Under the pieces are notes generated by a model. It had not been told where the DNA came from and ran no database searches. It worked only from the letters and a program-made list of their open reading frames with translations. Source: Basfia succiniciproducens (GTDB taxonomy: Bacteria > Pseudomonadota > Gammaproteobacteria > Enterobacterales > Pasteurellaceae). Taken from it: a stretch of 64,000 nt of DNA. Where the stretch lies: contig NZ_CP015031.1 of NCBI RefSeq assembly GCF_011455875.1, positions 496,001-560,000 of the forward strand, in the 5' to 3' direction. Positions 9,525 through 18,756 of the stretch are shown piece by piece (position 1 is the stretch's first letter; each line of letters starts with the position of its first letter). Position numbers and translations under genes: made by a program.

Positions 9525-10503
9525 ATTTTTCGGCGTAATCTACATTTTTAGTCCATTGGTTGTAATAACCCGAATTTTTACCGTAAGAATTATCGCAAAC
9601 CCGATTCGGAATGCCCAATAAACATGAGAAAATATGCCCGTGCAGACGGCTTGTTACAACCAGATCGTATTTTGAAAATTCTTTGCGGGAACGCTCAATC
9701 ACATTTAGCGAATATTTATACCAGATATGGTTTAATAAATCTTTCATAAACCCCATATTCAGTATATTGGCTAACTTGCCTAATTTGCTGCAGAATTTTT
9801 CAAACCGCATATCTTTAGGGAGCAGAATATCTCCCCAATCTTTCACCACCGCAGCGGCGGACAAACGGCTTTGAACCGCTTTTTCGATATGACTTGCCTC
9901 AATATCTTTTCTTAAAAAATAAAGGATATTTTGAGGATTTTCCGCGCTTTTTTGCTGTTCTTCCGTTCTGAACGGAAGCGTACCGTATAACTGATGCGCC
10001 ATATCCGGGCAAAGCTGTACATTGGCGGAGAACGCTCGCATGAGTTTTTCCGTTGCCGTATCACGGGCAAATAAATAGCAATTTTTATGCTTCGAGAAAA
10101 CGGCGGCGGATTTTTCTAAAGCCTCTTGACTGGAAAAATGCGCCGTTTGCGGCAACACAATAATGCGGTTTTCAGGAAAATTGATAACCAAATCTTCCCG
10201 TAATTTTTGAATCAAAGGATAGAGATCACCGAAATTACCGCCGCCGTGGCATAAAATCGTGGTGTTTTTATTTACGTAACGGCGAACTTCGTTAATTTCA
10301 AATGCCTGCAAACTGCGTCTTAACCGAATGTTGATACCGTAATCTTTGAAAAATTGCTCGGTTCCGGCATAAATGAGTAAATCGCCCACATTTAAATGCA
10401 TCGGATAATCGAAATACAGTACGTCATTTTTATCTTCGATAAGCGTAAGAATTTTTTTTAATTCTTGTTTCAGGGATAATAAAGTTTGATTCATTTTATT
10501 CAT
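9517..10503 (-). CDS. Polysaccharide pyruvyl transferase family protein
   Basis: 328 aa. Family features are HLNVGDLLIYAGTEQF near residue 40, CHGGGNFGDLYPLIQKLR in the middle, VLPQTAHF, RDTAT, and LVVTSRLHGHIFSCLLGIPN near the C-terminus. Members of this family add pyruvate ketals to sugars of exopolysaccharides; some act as glycosyltransferases. First gene of the six-gene minus-strand operon. ATG at 10503 or 10494 are both possible and neither has a strong ribosome site. The 219 bp upstream, shared with the divergent DUF218 gene, should hold the operon promoter; I could not assign one. Confidence 0.85.
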   Translation of the reverse strand: MNKMNQTLLSLKQELKKILTLIEDKNDVLYFDYPMHLNVGDLLIYAGTEQFFKDYGINIRLRRSLQAFEINEVRRYVNKNTTILCHGGGNFGDLYPLIQKLREDLVINFPENRIIVLPQTAHFSSQEALEKSAAVFSKHKNCYLFARDTATEKLMRAFSANVQLCPDMAHQLYGTLPFRTEEQQKSAENPQNILYFLRKDIEASHIEKAVQSRLSAAAVVKDWGDILLPKDMRFEKFCSKLGKLANILNMGFMKDLLNHIWYKYSLNVIERSRKEFSKYDLVVTSRLHGHIFSCLLGIPNRVCDNSYGKNSGYYNQWTKNVDYAEKYE

Positions 10504-10722
10504 AAATTAACAAAAAAATACAAGTTAAATAGACGGAAAAACGCTCCCGAATACCTCGTTAAGTTGAGTATGATAGCATTTCCTAAATTAAACTCAAAAG
10601 CATAATTCACCGGCTCCGTAAAGGAGTTTCGACGAGATTGCCCGAATTGTAATATGTCTTAGACATTGCATTTGAAAAATAATTTATGAATAATAAGGCT
10701 TGTTTCTCTTTTAGGATTGCTT

Positions 10723-11469
10723 ATGTTCGAATTAACCAAACTGATTACAAACATGCTGTTACCACCGTTTAATATTTTGATTTTGCTGGTGCTCTCATTT
10801 TTGTTTCTGGCATTTAAATTCAAAAAACTGGCGGCGCTTTGCGCTTTATCGGGGTTAACCGTATTATATGTGTTCAGTATTCCTTATACCGCGCAATTAC
10901 TGAATGACAGCCTGACCACGGAAGATAATCTAACGGTGGAAGATTACCGTTCCGCTCAAGCCATTGTAGTGCTGGGGGCCGGTTTAAGAGACAGTAAAGA
11001 ACTTTACAACAAGATCACCGTTCCTGGTATTGCTCTTGAGCGCATGCGTTATGCGGTCTATCTACACAAAGAAACGGAACTGCCGATTTTGATCAGCGGC
11101 GCGAGCCCGAACGGCAATTCCGAAGCAAAAATCATGGGGCAGGAATTCTTTACTTTTTTCGGCGTACAACCAAAATGGCTGGAAGAACGTTCAACCAATA
11201 CTAAACAAAATGCTCTTTACACCCGTGAAATGTTAGAACGGGAGGGTATCAAGCGTATTATTCTGGTGACTAATCAATGGCATATGCAGCGGGCAAAATT
11301 ATTATTTGAAGCACAAGGTTTTGAGGTATTGCCGGCAAGTGTGGGTAGCGGGGTAACGCCGGAAAGTTACGAGCTAAACGCGATGCATTTTATTCCGCAA
11401 GCGAGTGCTATGGCGGCGAATATGCAGCTGTTAAAAGAATGGTTGGGCTTTATTAAAGAAAAATTATGA
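10723..11469 (+). CDS. DUF218 (ElyC/YdcF-type) inner-membrane protein
   Basis: 248 aa from ATG 10723; TTAGGA lies 6 bp upstream and supports it over the in-frame TTG at 10717. Two N-terminal transmembrane helices come first (residues about 8-30 and 35-55). A DUF218 domain follows: AIVVLGAGL, LERMRYAVYLHK, ILISGASPNGNSEA, ERSTNTKQNALYTREML, ILVTNQWHMQRAKLLFEAQGF. The layout matches E. coli ElyC, needed for normal peptidoglycan synthesis at low temperature; equivalence is inference. It is divergent from the polysaccharide cluster. A second DUF218 protein, SanA, is encoded at 24434-25135. Confidence 0.85.
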   Translation: MFELTKLITNMLLPPFNILILLVLSFLFLAFKFKKLAALCALSGLTVLYVFSIPYTAQLLNDSLTTEDNLTVEDYRSAQAIVVLGAGLRDSKELYNKITVPGIALERMRYAVYLHKETELPILISGASPNGNSEAKIMGQEFFTFFGVQPKWLEERSTNTKQNALYTREMLEREGIKRIILVTNQWHMQRAKLLFEAQGFEVLPASVGSGVTPESYELNAMHFIPQASAMAANMQLLKEWLGFIKEKL

Positions 11470-11472
11470 CAG

Positions 11473-11499
11473 AAAAAGGGAGCTTAGCTCCCTTTTTTA
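11473..11499 (+). terminator. Intrinsic terminator after the DUF218 gene
   Basis: AAAAAGGGAGC-TTA-GCTCCCTTTTTT: a GC stem with A run before and T run after, so it can serve the convergent scrB gene as well. Confidence 0.9.
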
Positions 11500-11523
11500 T
11501 CCGTTTGATCGGATATTTGAATC

Positions 11524-12981
11524 CTATTTATATTCAATTTCTTTCGGATAACCGACGTTTAACTGCAAAGTGCGGTCGGTTTTGACGGAATTTTGGCGGT
11601 TCGCAATAAAGAATCTCGAAGTCAGGGCTTTTTCGCCGTCATTCAGGAAAATCTCAATAATTGAGCGGTCAAAGAAAATTTCCACTTGTCGCAGATTCTT
11701 TATTTCACAATAACGCTGACTAGCAAATTTTTTCATCCATTCCGTTTCTTCCGTTTGCGAACGATCCAGACAAACAAGTTCTCCGTCATAAGAAAGCGAG
11801 AGCGTTTGTCCTTGTTCGTTGGCAAAAAAGCGGATATTAAACGCTGTGTTTTCCGCGTCAAATTTAATATAGGCTCGATCTAAATCCTGAATTTCCGCTT
11901 GCTGCTGCAGGGAAATTTGCGAAAGTGCGGTCAAATTTTGATAAATTTCTTTTATCGGGCGCTGAACAAGCCTGTTGCCTTGCAATGTAATTTCCCGCGG
12001 GAGAGTCAGCATTGAATGCCATTTGTATTTATCCGTCGGGTAGGTCAAATCCGGCATACCGCACCAACCGAACATAACGGCATGCTTTTGATTTTCCAGG
12101 CCGGCAAAAGTTTGCGGCGCATAGAAATCGAAACCTTGATCAAGTTCGGCAATATGAGCGGCATTAAATGTCCGATCATCCAATTTTCCTACGGCATAGA
12201 CCGCATGATAATTATTTTGGAACCGGCGGGCTTCGCGCCGTTTGCCTTGCGGAGACCAGATGAAAATATCGTTATCGCCGACTTTCAATAAATCCGGGCA
12301 TTCCCACATAAACACCTGTTGATTATCAAAAGCGGGGAGAGACAATTCGCCTAATAAGCGCGGCTCATCATCAAGATTATCCATTTCAAAAATAATGGCG
12401 GTGCCGGTTAAATCTTCACGTTGTGCGCCGCAAATAAAACGGATTTTTCCTTCTTTTGTGAAGTAAGGTTTCGGATCGCGAACGTGTTCGGTGTAGCCTT
12501 TCGGTACATTTTCAATTAACGGGCGTTTACTGAGAAGTTTACCGGTGCGGTCAAAAATCGCTAAATTTTGAAAGGGAACCCGTTGGTTATCCGTAGCGCG
12601 TCTTGTGTTACCGGTATAAAATGCGGCGATTTTATCGCCCACTGGTAAGGCGCCGCCGGAATAACAACCGTGACTTTCAAAAAGTTCGCAAGGGATAAGC
12701 GGATCGGCTTCGGTATAGATATGAAAATCCTCGGTCGTGAAATGCTTCCAGTGTTTCATGCCGTGAATGGCATCAAACGGGAACCATTGATAGAACAGAT
12801 GAAATTTTTCGCCGTCAAAAACCAAACCGTTAGGATCGTTTAGTAAGCCTGTAGATGGCGCGAGATGGTAGTAGGGGCGAAAATCCCGATCTTTTTCTAC
12901 CTCGCTTTTAATTCGTTCAAGCTCGCCCTGTTCGGCCGCCAAAATGCTTTTATATTTACCGTTATTAAAGATAATCATCAT
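11524..12981 (-). CDS. scrB: Sucrose-6-phosphate hydrolase (GH32 invertase)
   Basis: 485 aa from ATG 12981 (MMIIFNN); ATG 12978 is equally possible, with AAGG 4 or 7 bp upstream. Splits sucrose 6-phosphate to glucose 6-phosphate and fructose in the cytosol; no signal peptide. GH32 motifs: LLNDPNG near residue 48 (nucleophile Asp), HVRDPKPYF near 170 (RDP), and MWECPDLLKVG near 228 (EC acid/base). A C-terminal beta-sandwich with FDRSIIEIFLNDGE follows. In M. succiniciproducens such an enzyme, named SacC, completes sucrose uptake through a PTS (recalled). No PTS, fructokinase or LacI-type regulator is adjacent here. Two uptake signals lie within the 3' half. Confidence 0.92.
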   Translation of the reverse strand: MMIIFNNGKYKSILAAEQGELERIKSEVEKDRDFRPYYHLAPSTGLLNDPNGLVFDGEKFHLFYQWFPFDAIHGMKHWKHFTTEDFHIYTEADPLIPCELFESHGCYSGGALPVGDKIAAFYTGNTRRATDNQRVPFQNLAIFDRTGKLLSKRPLIENVPKGYTEHVRDPKPYFTKEGKIRFICGAQREDLTGTAIIFEMDNLDDEPRLLGELSLPAFDNQQVFMWECPDLLKVGDNDIFIWSPQGKRREARRFQNNYHAVYAVGKLDDRTFNAAHIAELDQGFDFYAPQTFAGLENQKHAVMFGWCGMPDLTYPTDKYKWHSMLTLPREITLQGNRLVQRPIKEIYQNLTALSQISLQQQAEIQDLDRAYIKFDAENTAFNIRFFANEQGQTLSLSYDGELVCLDRSQTEETEWMKKFASQRYCEIKNLRQVEIFFDRSIIEIFLNDGEKALTSRFFIANRQNSVKTDRTLQLNVGYPKEIEYK

Positions 12982-13007
12982 TATACCTTGGTGAAAATAA
13001 AATAAAG

Positions 13008-13038
13008 AAAAGTGCGGTAAAAACGACCGCACTTTTTA
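13008..13038. terminator. Uptake-signal inverted pair between hemL and scrB
   Basis: AAAAGTGCGGTAAAAACGACCGCACTTTTT: two Hin-type uptake signals separated by a few bases form a compact hairpin with A and T runs. It follows hemL on the minus strand and precedes scrB, so it probably terminates hemL. Confidence 0.8.
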
Positions 13039-13045
13039 TCGGATA

Positions 13046-14329
13046 TTAAGCTAATGCGGCAAAAGCCTTATCCGCCGCCGTTAAGGTGCGGTCGATATCC
13101 GCATCCGTATGCGCCAGCGACATAAATCCCGCTTCAAATGCGGACGGCGCAAGATAAACGCCTTCGTCCAACATTTTATGGAAAAATACTTTAAATTTTT
13201 CCGTGTCGCATGCCATGACATCCTGATAACAGGTCACCTGAGCTTTATCCGTGAAGAATAGACCAAACATGCCACCTACATAATTGACGGTGAACGGAAC
13301 ATGATGCTTGTCCGCCAAGGCTTTCAAACCAAGAGCGAGTTTTTCCGTCAGTTGTGTCAAACGTTCCTGATTGCCGGCTTTTTGTAATTCGGTTAAACAA
13401 GCGAGCCCCGCCGCCATGGCAATCGGGTTGCCGGATAAGGTACCCGCTTGGTAAACGGGGCCTGTGGGTGCGATAAATTGCATAATTTCTTTTTTACCGC
13501 CGAATGCGCCTACCGGCATACCGCCGCCGATTACTTTACCTAAACAGGTTAAATCCGGTTCTACATTATAATAGGATTGCGCTCCGCCGAGAGCAACGCG
13601 GAAACCCGTCATTACTTCGTCAATAATAAATACCGCGCCGTATTGATTGCAAAGTTCGCGTAAACCTTGCAGAAAGTTGTTTTGCGGCGGCACGCAATTC
13701 ATATTGCCGGCGACAGGTTCTACGATGATACAGGCGATATCCTGCGGATATTGTTCAAAAGCCTGTTTTACGGACTCAAGATCATTATAAGTGCAAGTTA
13801 GAGTATGTTTGGCAAAATCGGCAGGCACACCGGGCGAATTCGGTTGACCCAGAGTTAATGCACCGGAACCCGCTTTCACTAATAAGGAATCTGCATGTCC
13901 GTGATAGCAGCCTTCGAATTTGATGATTTTGTCTCGGTTGGTATAGCCGCGGGCAAGACGAATTGCCGACATGGTAGCTTCGGTACCGGAACTTACCATA
14001 CGAACCATTTCCATAGACGGAATTAATTTACACACTAACTCGGCAAGATCAATTTCGATTGGAGTCGGTGCACCAAAGCTTAATCCGTTTTCCGCGGTTT
14101 TTATGACCGCACTTAAAATAGCGGGGTGATTATGACCTAAAATCATAGGCCCCCAGGAACCTACGTAATCCACATATTGTTTATCGTCGGTGTCCCAAAT
14201 ATAAGCGCCTTTGGCTTTTTGAATAAACACCGGCGTGCCGCCTACGCCTTTAAACGCCCGAACGGGCGAGTTTACGCCGCCGGGAATTACTTGTTGCGCG
14301 CGAGAAAAAAGTGTATTGGAATCAGTCAT
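13046..14329 (-). CDS. hemL: Glutamate-1-semialdehyde 2,1-aminomutase
   Basis: 427 aa from ATG 14329 ([26 protein letters not shown]); GGAAGA just upstream favours it over ATG 14347. PLP enzyme that turns glutamate 1-semialdehyde into 5-aminolevulinate, the first dedicated heme precursor in the C5 pathway. Class III aminotransferase features: [17 protein letters not shown] (PLP phosphate binding), [20 protein letters not shown], and [17 protein letters not shown] with the PLP lysine near residue 265. Length matches E. coli HemL. Monocistronic, flanked by an uptake-signal hairpin. It would supply heme for cytochrome bd, whose assembly exporter CydDC is encoded at 47-51 kb. Confidence 0.98.
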   Translation of the reverse strand: MTDSNTLFSRAQQVIPGGVNSPVRAFKGVGGTPVFIQKAKGAYIWDTDDKQYVDYVGSWGPMILGHNHPAILSAVIKTAENGLSFGAPTPIEIDLAELVCKLIPSMEMVRMVSSGTEATMSAIRLARGYTNRDKIIKFEGCYHGHADSLLVKAGSGALTLGQPNSPGVPADFAKHTLTCTYNDLESVKQAFEQYPQDIACIIVEPVAGNMNCVPPQNNFLQGLRELCNQYGAVFIIDEVMTGFRVALGGAQSYYNVEPDLTCLGKVIGGGMPVGAFGGKKEIMQFIAPTGPVYQAGTLSGNPIAMAAGLACLTELQKAGNQERLTQLTEKLALGLKALADKHHVPFTVNYVGGMFGLFFTDKAQVTCYQDVMACDTEKFKVFFHKMLDEGVYLAPSAFEAGFMSLAHTDADIDRTLTAADKAFAALA

Positions 14330-14501
14330 AAAAATCTTCCTAATCAATTGGCTGTAAGGATAAAAATGCCACTATTGTACTGCAAATTTAACAAATTTTT
14401 CCTTTTTTATAAAAATATTTATGTAGTAAATTGGCTTTGTGCTATCCTGTTGAACCTCATATTGTTATTTTTTTAAGCTCATTTAAAAAGGTATCTATCC
14501 G

Positions 14502-15572
14502 ATGTTGTGGCTTAGTTTAATTCTTACATTTATTGTTTCGTTTCTCACCATTCTTGTTATTAAGCCTGTTGCGCTTAAGGTCGGGCTGGTTGACAAACCG
14601 AATTATCGTAAACGCCATCAGGGCGCAATTCCATTGCTTGGCGGCATTTCTTTGTTTATGGGGAATCTGTGTTTTTATCTTTTACAATGGGATTCTACCA
14701 GATTACCTTATCTCTATTTATTCTGTGTGTTGGTGCTTTTGGTCATCGGTTTACTGGATGACCGTTTCGACATAAGTGCCGCGTTACGCGCCGGTATTCA
14801 GGCTGTGCTCGCGGTGTTAATGATCTATGTCGGTCATTTATCTTTAGAGCATCTCGGTCAAATTATCGGACCGTTTCAGGTTACCTTAGGTCCTATTGGC
14901 TTTGTAATTACGGTTTTTGCCACTATTGCGGTAATTAATGCTTTTAATATGATTGACGGTATCGATGGGTTGCTCGGCGGCTTATCAAGCGTGAGTTTCG
15001 CCGCAATCGGTATTTTGATGTTAATGGATAATCAATTTGATCTCGCCGTATGGTGTTTTGCGTTAATTATTGCGCTGATTCCTTATGTCATGTTCAATTT
15101 AACGATATTTGGTAAAGAACGGAAAATTTTTATGGGTGACAGCGGAAGTACATTAATCGGTTTTACGATGATTTGGATTCTTTTGCTCAGCACTCAAGGC
15201 AAAGGCCATCCGATGAATCCGGTTACCGCATTGTGGGTTATCGCAATTCCGATTATAGATATGATCGCTGTGATTTATCGCCGTTTACGCAAAGGGAAAA
15301 GCCCGTTCAAACCGGATCGTTTGCATGTGCATCATTTAATGGTACGAGCAGGGTTGACTTCTCGCCAGGCGCTTTTAGTTATTACCTTCTTTGCTGCGCT
15401 TTGCGCAGGGTTTGGGATTTTAGGCGAAGTGTATTACATTAATGAATGGATTATGTTCATTTTATTTATTGTATTGTTTTTCCTTTACTTATATTCCATT
15501 ACTAAAGCGTGGAAAGTGACGCGACTTATCCGCCGTATGAAACGTCGGGCACAACGTCGTAAACACTCATAG
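14502..15572 (+). CDS. wecA: Undecaprenyl-phosphate GlcNAc-1-phosphate transferase
   Basis: 356 aa inner-membrane enzyme with about eleven helices. It moves GlcNAc-1-phosphate from UDP-GlcNAc to undecaprenyl phosphate, starting O-antigen or enterobacterial-common-antigen-like glycans. Motifs: VDKPNYRKRHQGAIPLLGG near residue 30, GLLDDRFDIS (DDxxD) near 88, NAFNMIDGIDGLLGG near 150, MGDSGSTLIGF near 212, and RLHVHHLMVRAGL near 275. It is followed 27 bp later by a Wzz-like gene. Together with the polysaccharide cluster at 4.7-10.5 kb it suggests Wzx/Wzy-dependent surface glycan synthesis begun on GlcNAc-P-P-undecaprenol. Confidence 0.95.
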   Translation: MLWLSLILTFIVSFLTILVIKPVALKVGLVDKPNYRKRHQGAIPLLGGISLFMGNLCFYLLQWDSTRLPYLYLFCVLVLLVIGLLDDRFDISAALRAGIQAVLAVLMIYVGHLSLEHLGQIIGPFQVTLGPIGFVITVFATIAVINAFNMIDGIDGLLGGLSSVSFAAIGILMLMDNQFDLAVWCFALIIALIPYVMFNLTIFGKERKIFMGDSGSTLIGFTMIWILLLSTQGKGHPMNPVTALWVIAIPIIDMIAVIYRRLRKGKSPFKPDRLHVHHLMVRAGLTSRQALLVITFFAALCAGFGILGEVYYINEWIMFILFIVLFFLYLYSITKAWKVTRLIRRMKRRAQRRKHS

Positions 15573-15599
15573 TTATCATTGATTTAATAAGGATTAAAT

Positions 15600-16385
15600 A
15601 TGTCTGAACGAATAGCAAAAAAGCAAGGTTCGGTACTTAAGACGCTTAGTTGTATCCTGTTGTCGGCGTGTATCGGCGGAGCGGCAGGTTATGGTTCCAG
15701 TTATTTAGCGAAAAATTTGTGGACTGTACAGTCATCTCTCGAAAAACCGGCACTAACGGAATTAGGAAATTATTATTCTCTGTATTCGACTTATCAATTG
15801 CTGAATAATGAGAAAGCCAATCAGGATCCGACCGGAGATATATTTAATCGCTTCAAACAGTTAGCTGGGTCTTATGAACACGCTAAGGTTTTCTGGGAGA
15901 ATACCGATTATTACAAACAGAAACTAACGGATGATTCTCAGCATGACAGTCAATTGCTTGATCAATTATCCCGGGAGATAAAACTGCTTGATACAAATGC
16001 CGCAACAACGCAGCTAAGCCTTGAATTAGACAATCCGAAACGCGCTAGAGAATTGCTCACTGAATATATTGATTACACTGGGCTGGCTAACAGAAAGAAT
16101 ATTTATGGCGAACTAATCGTAAAATGGAAAACTCTGTTTGACCAGGTAAATAGTGCAGCAAATCTTAACGTTGCGGATACGGAGCGGCAAAAATGGAAAT
16201 CTATGCTATCAATGATGCAGTCCGTCAAACCCTTAGATGATCAACTAGTGAGTTATCATTTTATTCAGAAACCGGGACAGGCGGAAATATCCTCGCCTAA
16301 CCGCATATATTGGGCCGGAATAGGTTCTGCAATCGGCGCATTTTTCGGTTTGTTTATCGGGTTATTTATACGTAGAAAATATTAA
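15600..16385 (+). CDS. Wzz-like chain-length determinant protein (short)
   Basis: 261 aa with a transmembrane helix at each end (about residues 15-37 and 236-256) and a polar, mostly helical periplasmic middle. This is the Wzz/PCP topology. The last helix is Gly-rich (GIGSAIGAFFGLFIGLFIRRKY), as in Wzz. Shorter than WzzE (about 350 aa). AAGGA upstream of the ATG supports the start. It directly follows wecA, so a role in setting the length of WecA-initiated glycan chains is likely. Sequence conservation is low, and I would not assign wzzE without a profile search. Confidence 0.7.
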   Translation: MSERIAKKQGSVLKTLSCILLSACIGGAAGYGSSYLAKNLWTVQSSLEKPALTELGNYYSLYSTYQLLNNEKANQDPTGDIFNRFKQLAGSYEHAKVFWENTDYYKQKLTDDSQHDSQLLDQLSREIKLLDTNAATTQLSLELDNPKRARELLTEYIDYTGLANRKNIYGELIVKWKTLFDQVNSAANLNVADTERQKWKSMLSMMQSVKPLDDQLVSYHFIQKPGQAEISSPNRIYWAGIGSAIGAFFGLFIGLFIRRKY

Positions 16386-16404
16386 CCAAATAAAGTATGA
16401 ATGA

Positions 16405-16433
16405 AGCCTGAGCAATGAAAATTCAGGCTTTTT
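16405..16433 (+). terminator. Intrinsic terminator after the wecA-wzz-like unit
   Basis: AGCCTGA and TCAGGCT pair around an 11-nt loop, followed by TTTT. Confidence 0.8.
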
Positions 16434-16530
16434 AACAGGTAGATGAAACTTATCCCACCATTTACAATTCTTCAATGACATTTTTTGAAAAGTGCGGTCA
16501 AATTTTTCGGAATTTTAGGAATATCTATGA

Positions 16531-16560
16531 AAGAAAAGGCATGATTAAATTCATGCCTTT
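16531..16560 (-). terminator. Terminator after the NSS transporter gene
   Basis: GGCATGA-ATTTAA-TCATGCC followed by TTTTC on the minus strand, 11 bp after the stop of the transporter gene. Confidence 0.75.
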
Positions 16561-16570
16561 CATGTTTTTT

Positions 16571-17956
16571 TTAGATAATGTTACTTACAAAAATAACGAT
16601 AATAATGAGCGGAACCACAAACTTCACGTAATTAAACCAGACTGTTGTAAATAATGAATCCGGCGTAGGCGAGAGTTCGGCTTTTGCTTTGTCTTTTAAT
16701 ACGAAGCCTACAAAAACGGCACAACCAAGCGCGGTTAATAAAAATAAAATATTGCCGCTGATGAAATCGAAGGCGTCAAAAATACTTTTATCAAAAGGGC
16801 GAAAATCTTTCCAAAGGTTGTCACCTAAAATGGAAGGGATGTTACCTAACAGGAAAATCCCGCCGAGAGTCAGTAAAATTGCTTTGCTACGGCGCATTTT
16901 TAATTTTTCTTGCAATGCGGTGATAATTACTTCATAGATTGTAATAGAAGTAGTTAGTGCGGCAATCAGTAATAATGAAAAAAATACAATGGCAAAGAAT
17001 GTGCCGCTCCATAAATGAGAAAAGACAATCGGCAGACTCTGGAACACTAAAGTTGGGCCTGCATTAGGCTCAATACCGAAACTAAATAGTGACGGAAAAA
17101 TCATAAAGCCTGCAAGAATTGCGATAATAGTGTTAGTAAAGCCGGTAATAACGGCGGTTTGAATGAGATTTTCTTCTTTACTCAAATAACTTGAAAGAGT
17201 AATTAAAACCCCGAAGCCCAAACTTAAGGCAAAAAATACCTGACCTAACACCATAATGAATAATTTAGGCGTGATTTTAGAAAAATCGGGTTTGAGATAA
17301 TAAATAATCCCGTCCATAGCGCCTGGTAAGGTTACGTTACGAATCACCATACCGATAAGGAAAACGAACAGTAACGGCATTAGAAATTTAACCGCGCGTT
17401 CTATTCCGCCGATAATCCCTTTGGCTAAAATAATGTAGTTAATGATAACAAAGATAAAGGTGTAAAGAGCAATATGTAACGGGCTGTTGCCGATACTGAA
17501 ATCATAGAATTCTTTTGCGGTTTCTTTGGTGATCGGTGTTGAAATATCCAGGATTCCGCTAATCAGGCTGATGATGTAGTTCATCACCCAGCCGCCAAGT
17601 ACCATGTAATATGCCATGATACCGAAAGCGCCCAACAGCCCCATATAACCTATGATTTTCCAGCCGCCGGAAATATTGTTGTCCTGTAATTTGTCGCCGA
17701 ATGCGTCGATTGAATTAACACGCAGGCGGCGGCCGATGACATTTTCTACTAAAATCATCGGAATTCCGATAAGAATCATTGCAAGGCAGAAAAGCAGTAC
17801 ATAAGCGCCGCCGCCGTTTTCGCCGACTAAATAAGGAAAACGCCAGGTCGCCCCGAAACCTACGGTTGCACCGGCAACGGTCATTATGTAGGTAATCTTA
17901 CTGGACCAGGTTTGTCGTTCAGTTTTTGTTGTCATGTTATTACCGTTATTATTCAT
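16571..17956 (-). CDS. Neurotransmitter:sodium symporter (NSS/SNF family) transporter
   Basis: 461 aa with about eleven or twelve transmembrane helices. Sodium-dependent uptake of an amino acid or related compound (family knowledge; substrate unknown). Helix 1 holds VAGATVGFGATWRFPYLVGENGGGAYVLLF, the unwound sodium/substrate site of LeuT-type transporters (written here in full only for its first 20 residues: VAGATVGFGATWRFPYLVGE). Helix 6 region: LGQVFFALSLGFGVLITLSS. ATG 17956 gives MNNNGNN; ATG 17935 (MTTKTERQTW) is also possible and neither has a clear ribosome site. Stands alone between the Wzz-like gene (convergent) and nth. Confidence 0.9.
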   Translation of the reverse strand: MNNNGNNMTTKTERQTWSSKITYIMTVAGATVGFGATWRFPYLVGENGGGAYVLLFCLAMILIGIPMILVENVIGRRLRVNSIDAFGDKLQDNNISGGWKIIGYMGLLGAFGIMAYYMVLGGWVMNYIISLISGILDISTPITKETAKEFYDFSIGNSPLHIALYTFIFVIINYIILAKGIIGGIERAVKFLMPLLFVFLIGMVIRNVTLPGAMDGIIYYLKPDFSKITPKLFIMVLGQVFFALSLGFGVLITLSSYLSKEENLIQTAVITGFTNTIIAILAGFMIFPSLFSFGIEPNAGPTLVFQSLPIVFSHLWSGTFFAIVFFSLLLIAALTTSITIYEVIITALQEKLKMRRSKAILLTLGGIFLLGNIPSILGDNLWKDFRPFDKSIFDAFDFISGNILFLLTALGCAVFVGFVLKDKAKAELSPTPDSLFTTVWFNYVKFVVPLIIIVIFVSNII

Positions 17957-18120
17957 GTAAATTTGGCTAGAAATATAAAAAATGTTGAAAGGCGGTGATT
18001 TTAGCTTATTTCAGTGTTTTTTTATAGATAAAACGAAAGGTTTCCGCTCGTTGTTGGAAAAAATACAAAAAAATACGCGCTTTGTTGAATAAAAATATAT
18101 GATTATTACGCGGATTTAGT

Positions 18121-18756
18121 TTAAAGATCCGTTTTATCTTTGTATTCGCATAGATCTTCAATAATGCAGGAACCGCATCTTGGTTTACGGGCGATACAGG
18201 TATAACGACCGAGCAGAATCAACCAATGATGAACGTCCACTTTGAATTCGTTTGGCACGACTTTATTTAATTTTTCTTCTACTTTGACCACATCTTTGCC
18301 CGGCGCGAATCCGGTTCGGTTCGATACCCGGAAAATATGGGTATCAACCGCAATAGTCGGATGTCCAAATGCCGTATTTAACACGACATTTGCCGTTTTT
18401 CTTCCCACACCTGCCAAGGCTTCTAGCGCCGCACGATCTTCCGGTACTTGGCTTTGATGTTTTTCAATTAAATCGCGACAGGTTTTGATAATATTTTCCG
18501 CCTTGGCATTATATAGACCGATAGTTTTTATATATTCTTTCAAACCTTCGACACCCAAGGCAAGAATCGCTTCCGGCGTATTAGCGATAGGAAATAGCTT
18601 TTCAGTGGCTTTATTGACTCCTTTATCCGTAGCTTGTGCGGATAAAATCACTGCAATCAACAATTCAAAGGGCGAATTGTATGTTAATTCTGTGGTTGGC
18701 TGCGGATTGTTATCCCGCAGTCGGGTTAATATTTCGATACGCGTTTGTTTATTCAT
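18121..18756 (-). CDS. nth: Endonuclease III
   Basis: 211 aa base-excision repair DNA glycosylase/AP lyase for oxidised pyrimidines. The helix-hairpin-helix [18 protein letters not shown] holds the catalytic Lys near residue 120, and [11 protein letters not shown] holds the catalytic Asp near 138. The C-terminal [4Fe-4S] loop reads [17 protein letters not shown] (C-x6-C-x2-C-x5-C). Its start overlaps the end of rsxE by 4 bp (ATGA), so it is the last gene of the rsxABCDGE-nth operon, as in E. coli. Confidence 0.98.
   Translation of the reverse strand: MNKQTRIEILTRLRDNNPQPTTELTYNSPFELLIAVILSAQATDKGVNKATEKLFPIANTPEAILALGVEGLKEYIKTIGLYNAKAENIIKTCRDLIEKHQSQVPEDRAALEALAGVGRKTANVVLNTAFGHPTIAVDTHIFRVSNRTGFAPGKDVVKVEEKLNKVVPNEFKVDVHHWLILLGRYTCIARKPRCGSCIIEDLCEYKDKTDL

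Noticed and set aside
10504-10722. Promoter of the polysaccharide cluster or a JUMPStart/ops element
   Set aside because: No ops-like GGCGGTAGC and no well-spaced -35/-10 pair could be supported; the region was left without a promoter call.
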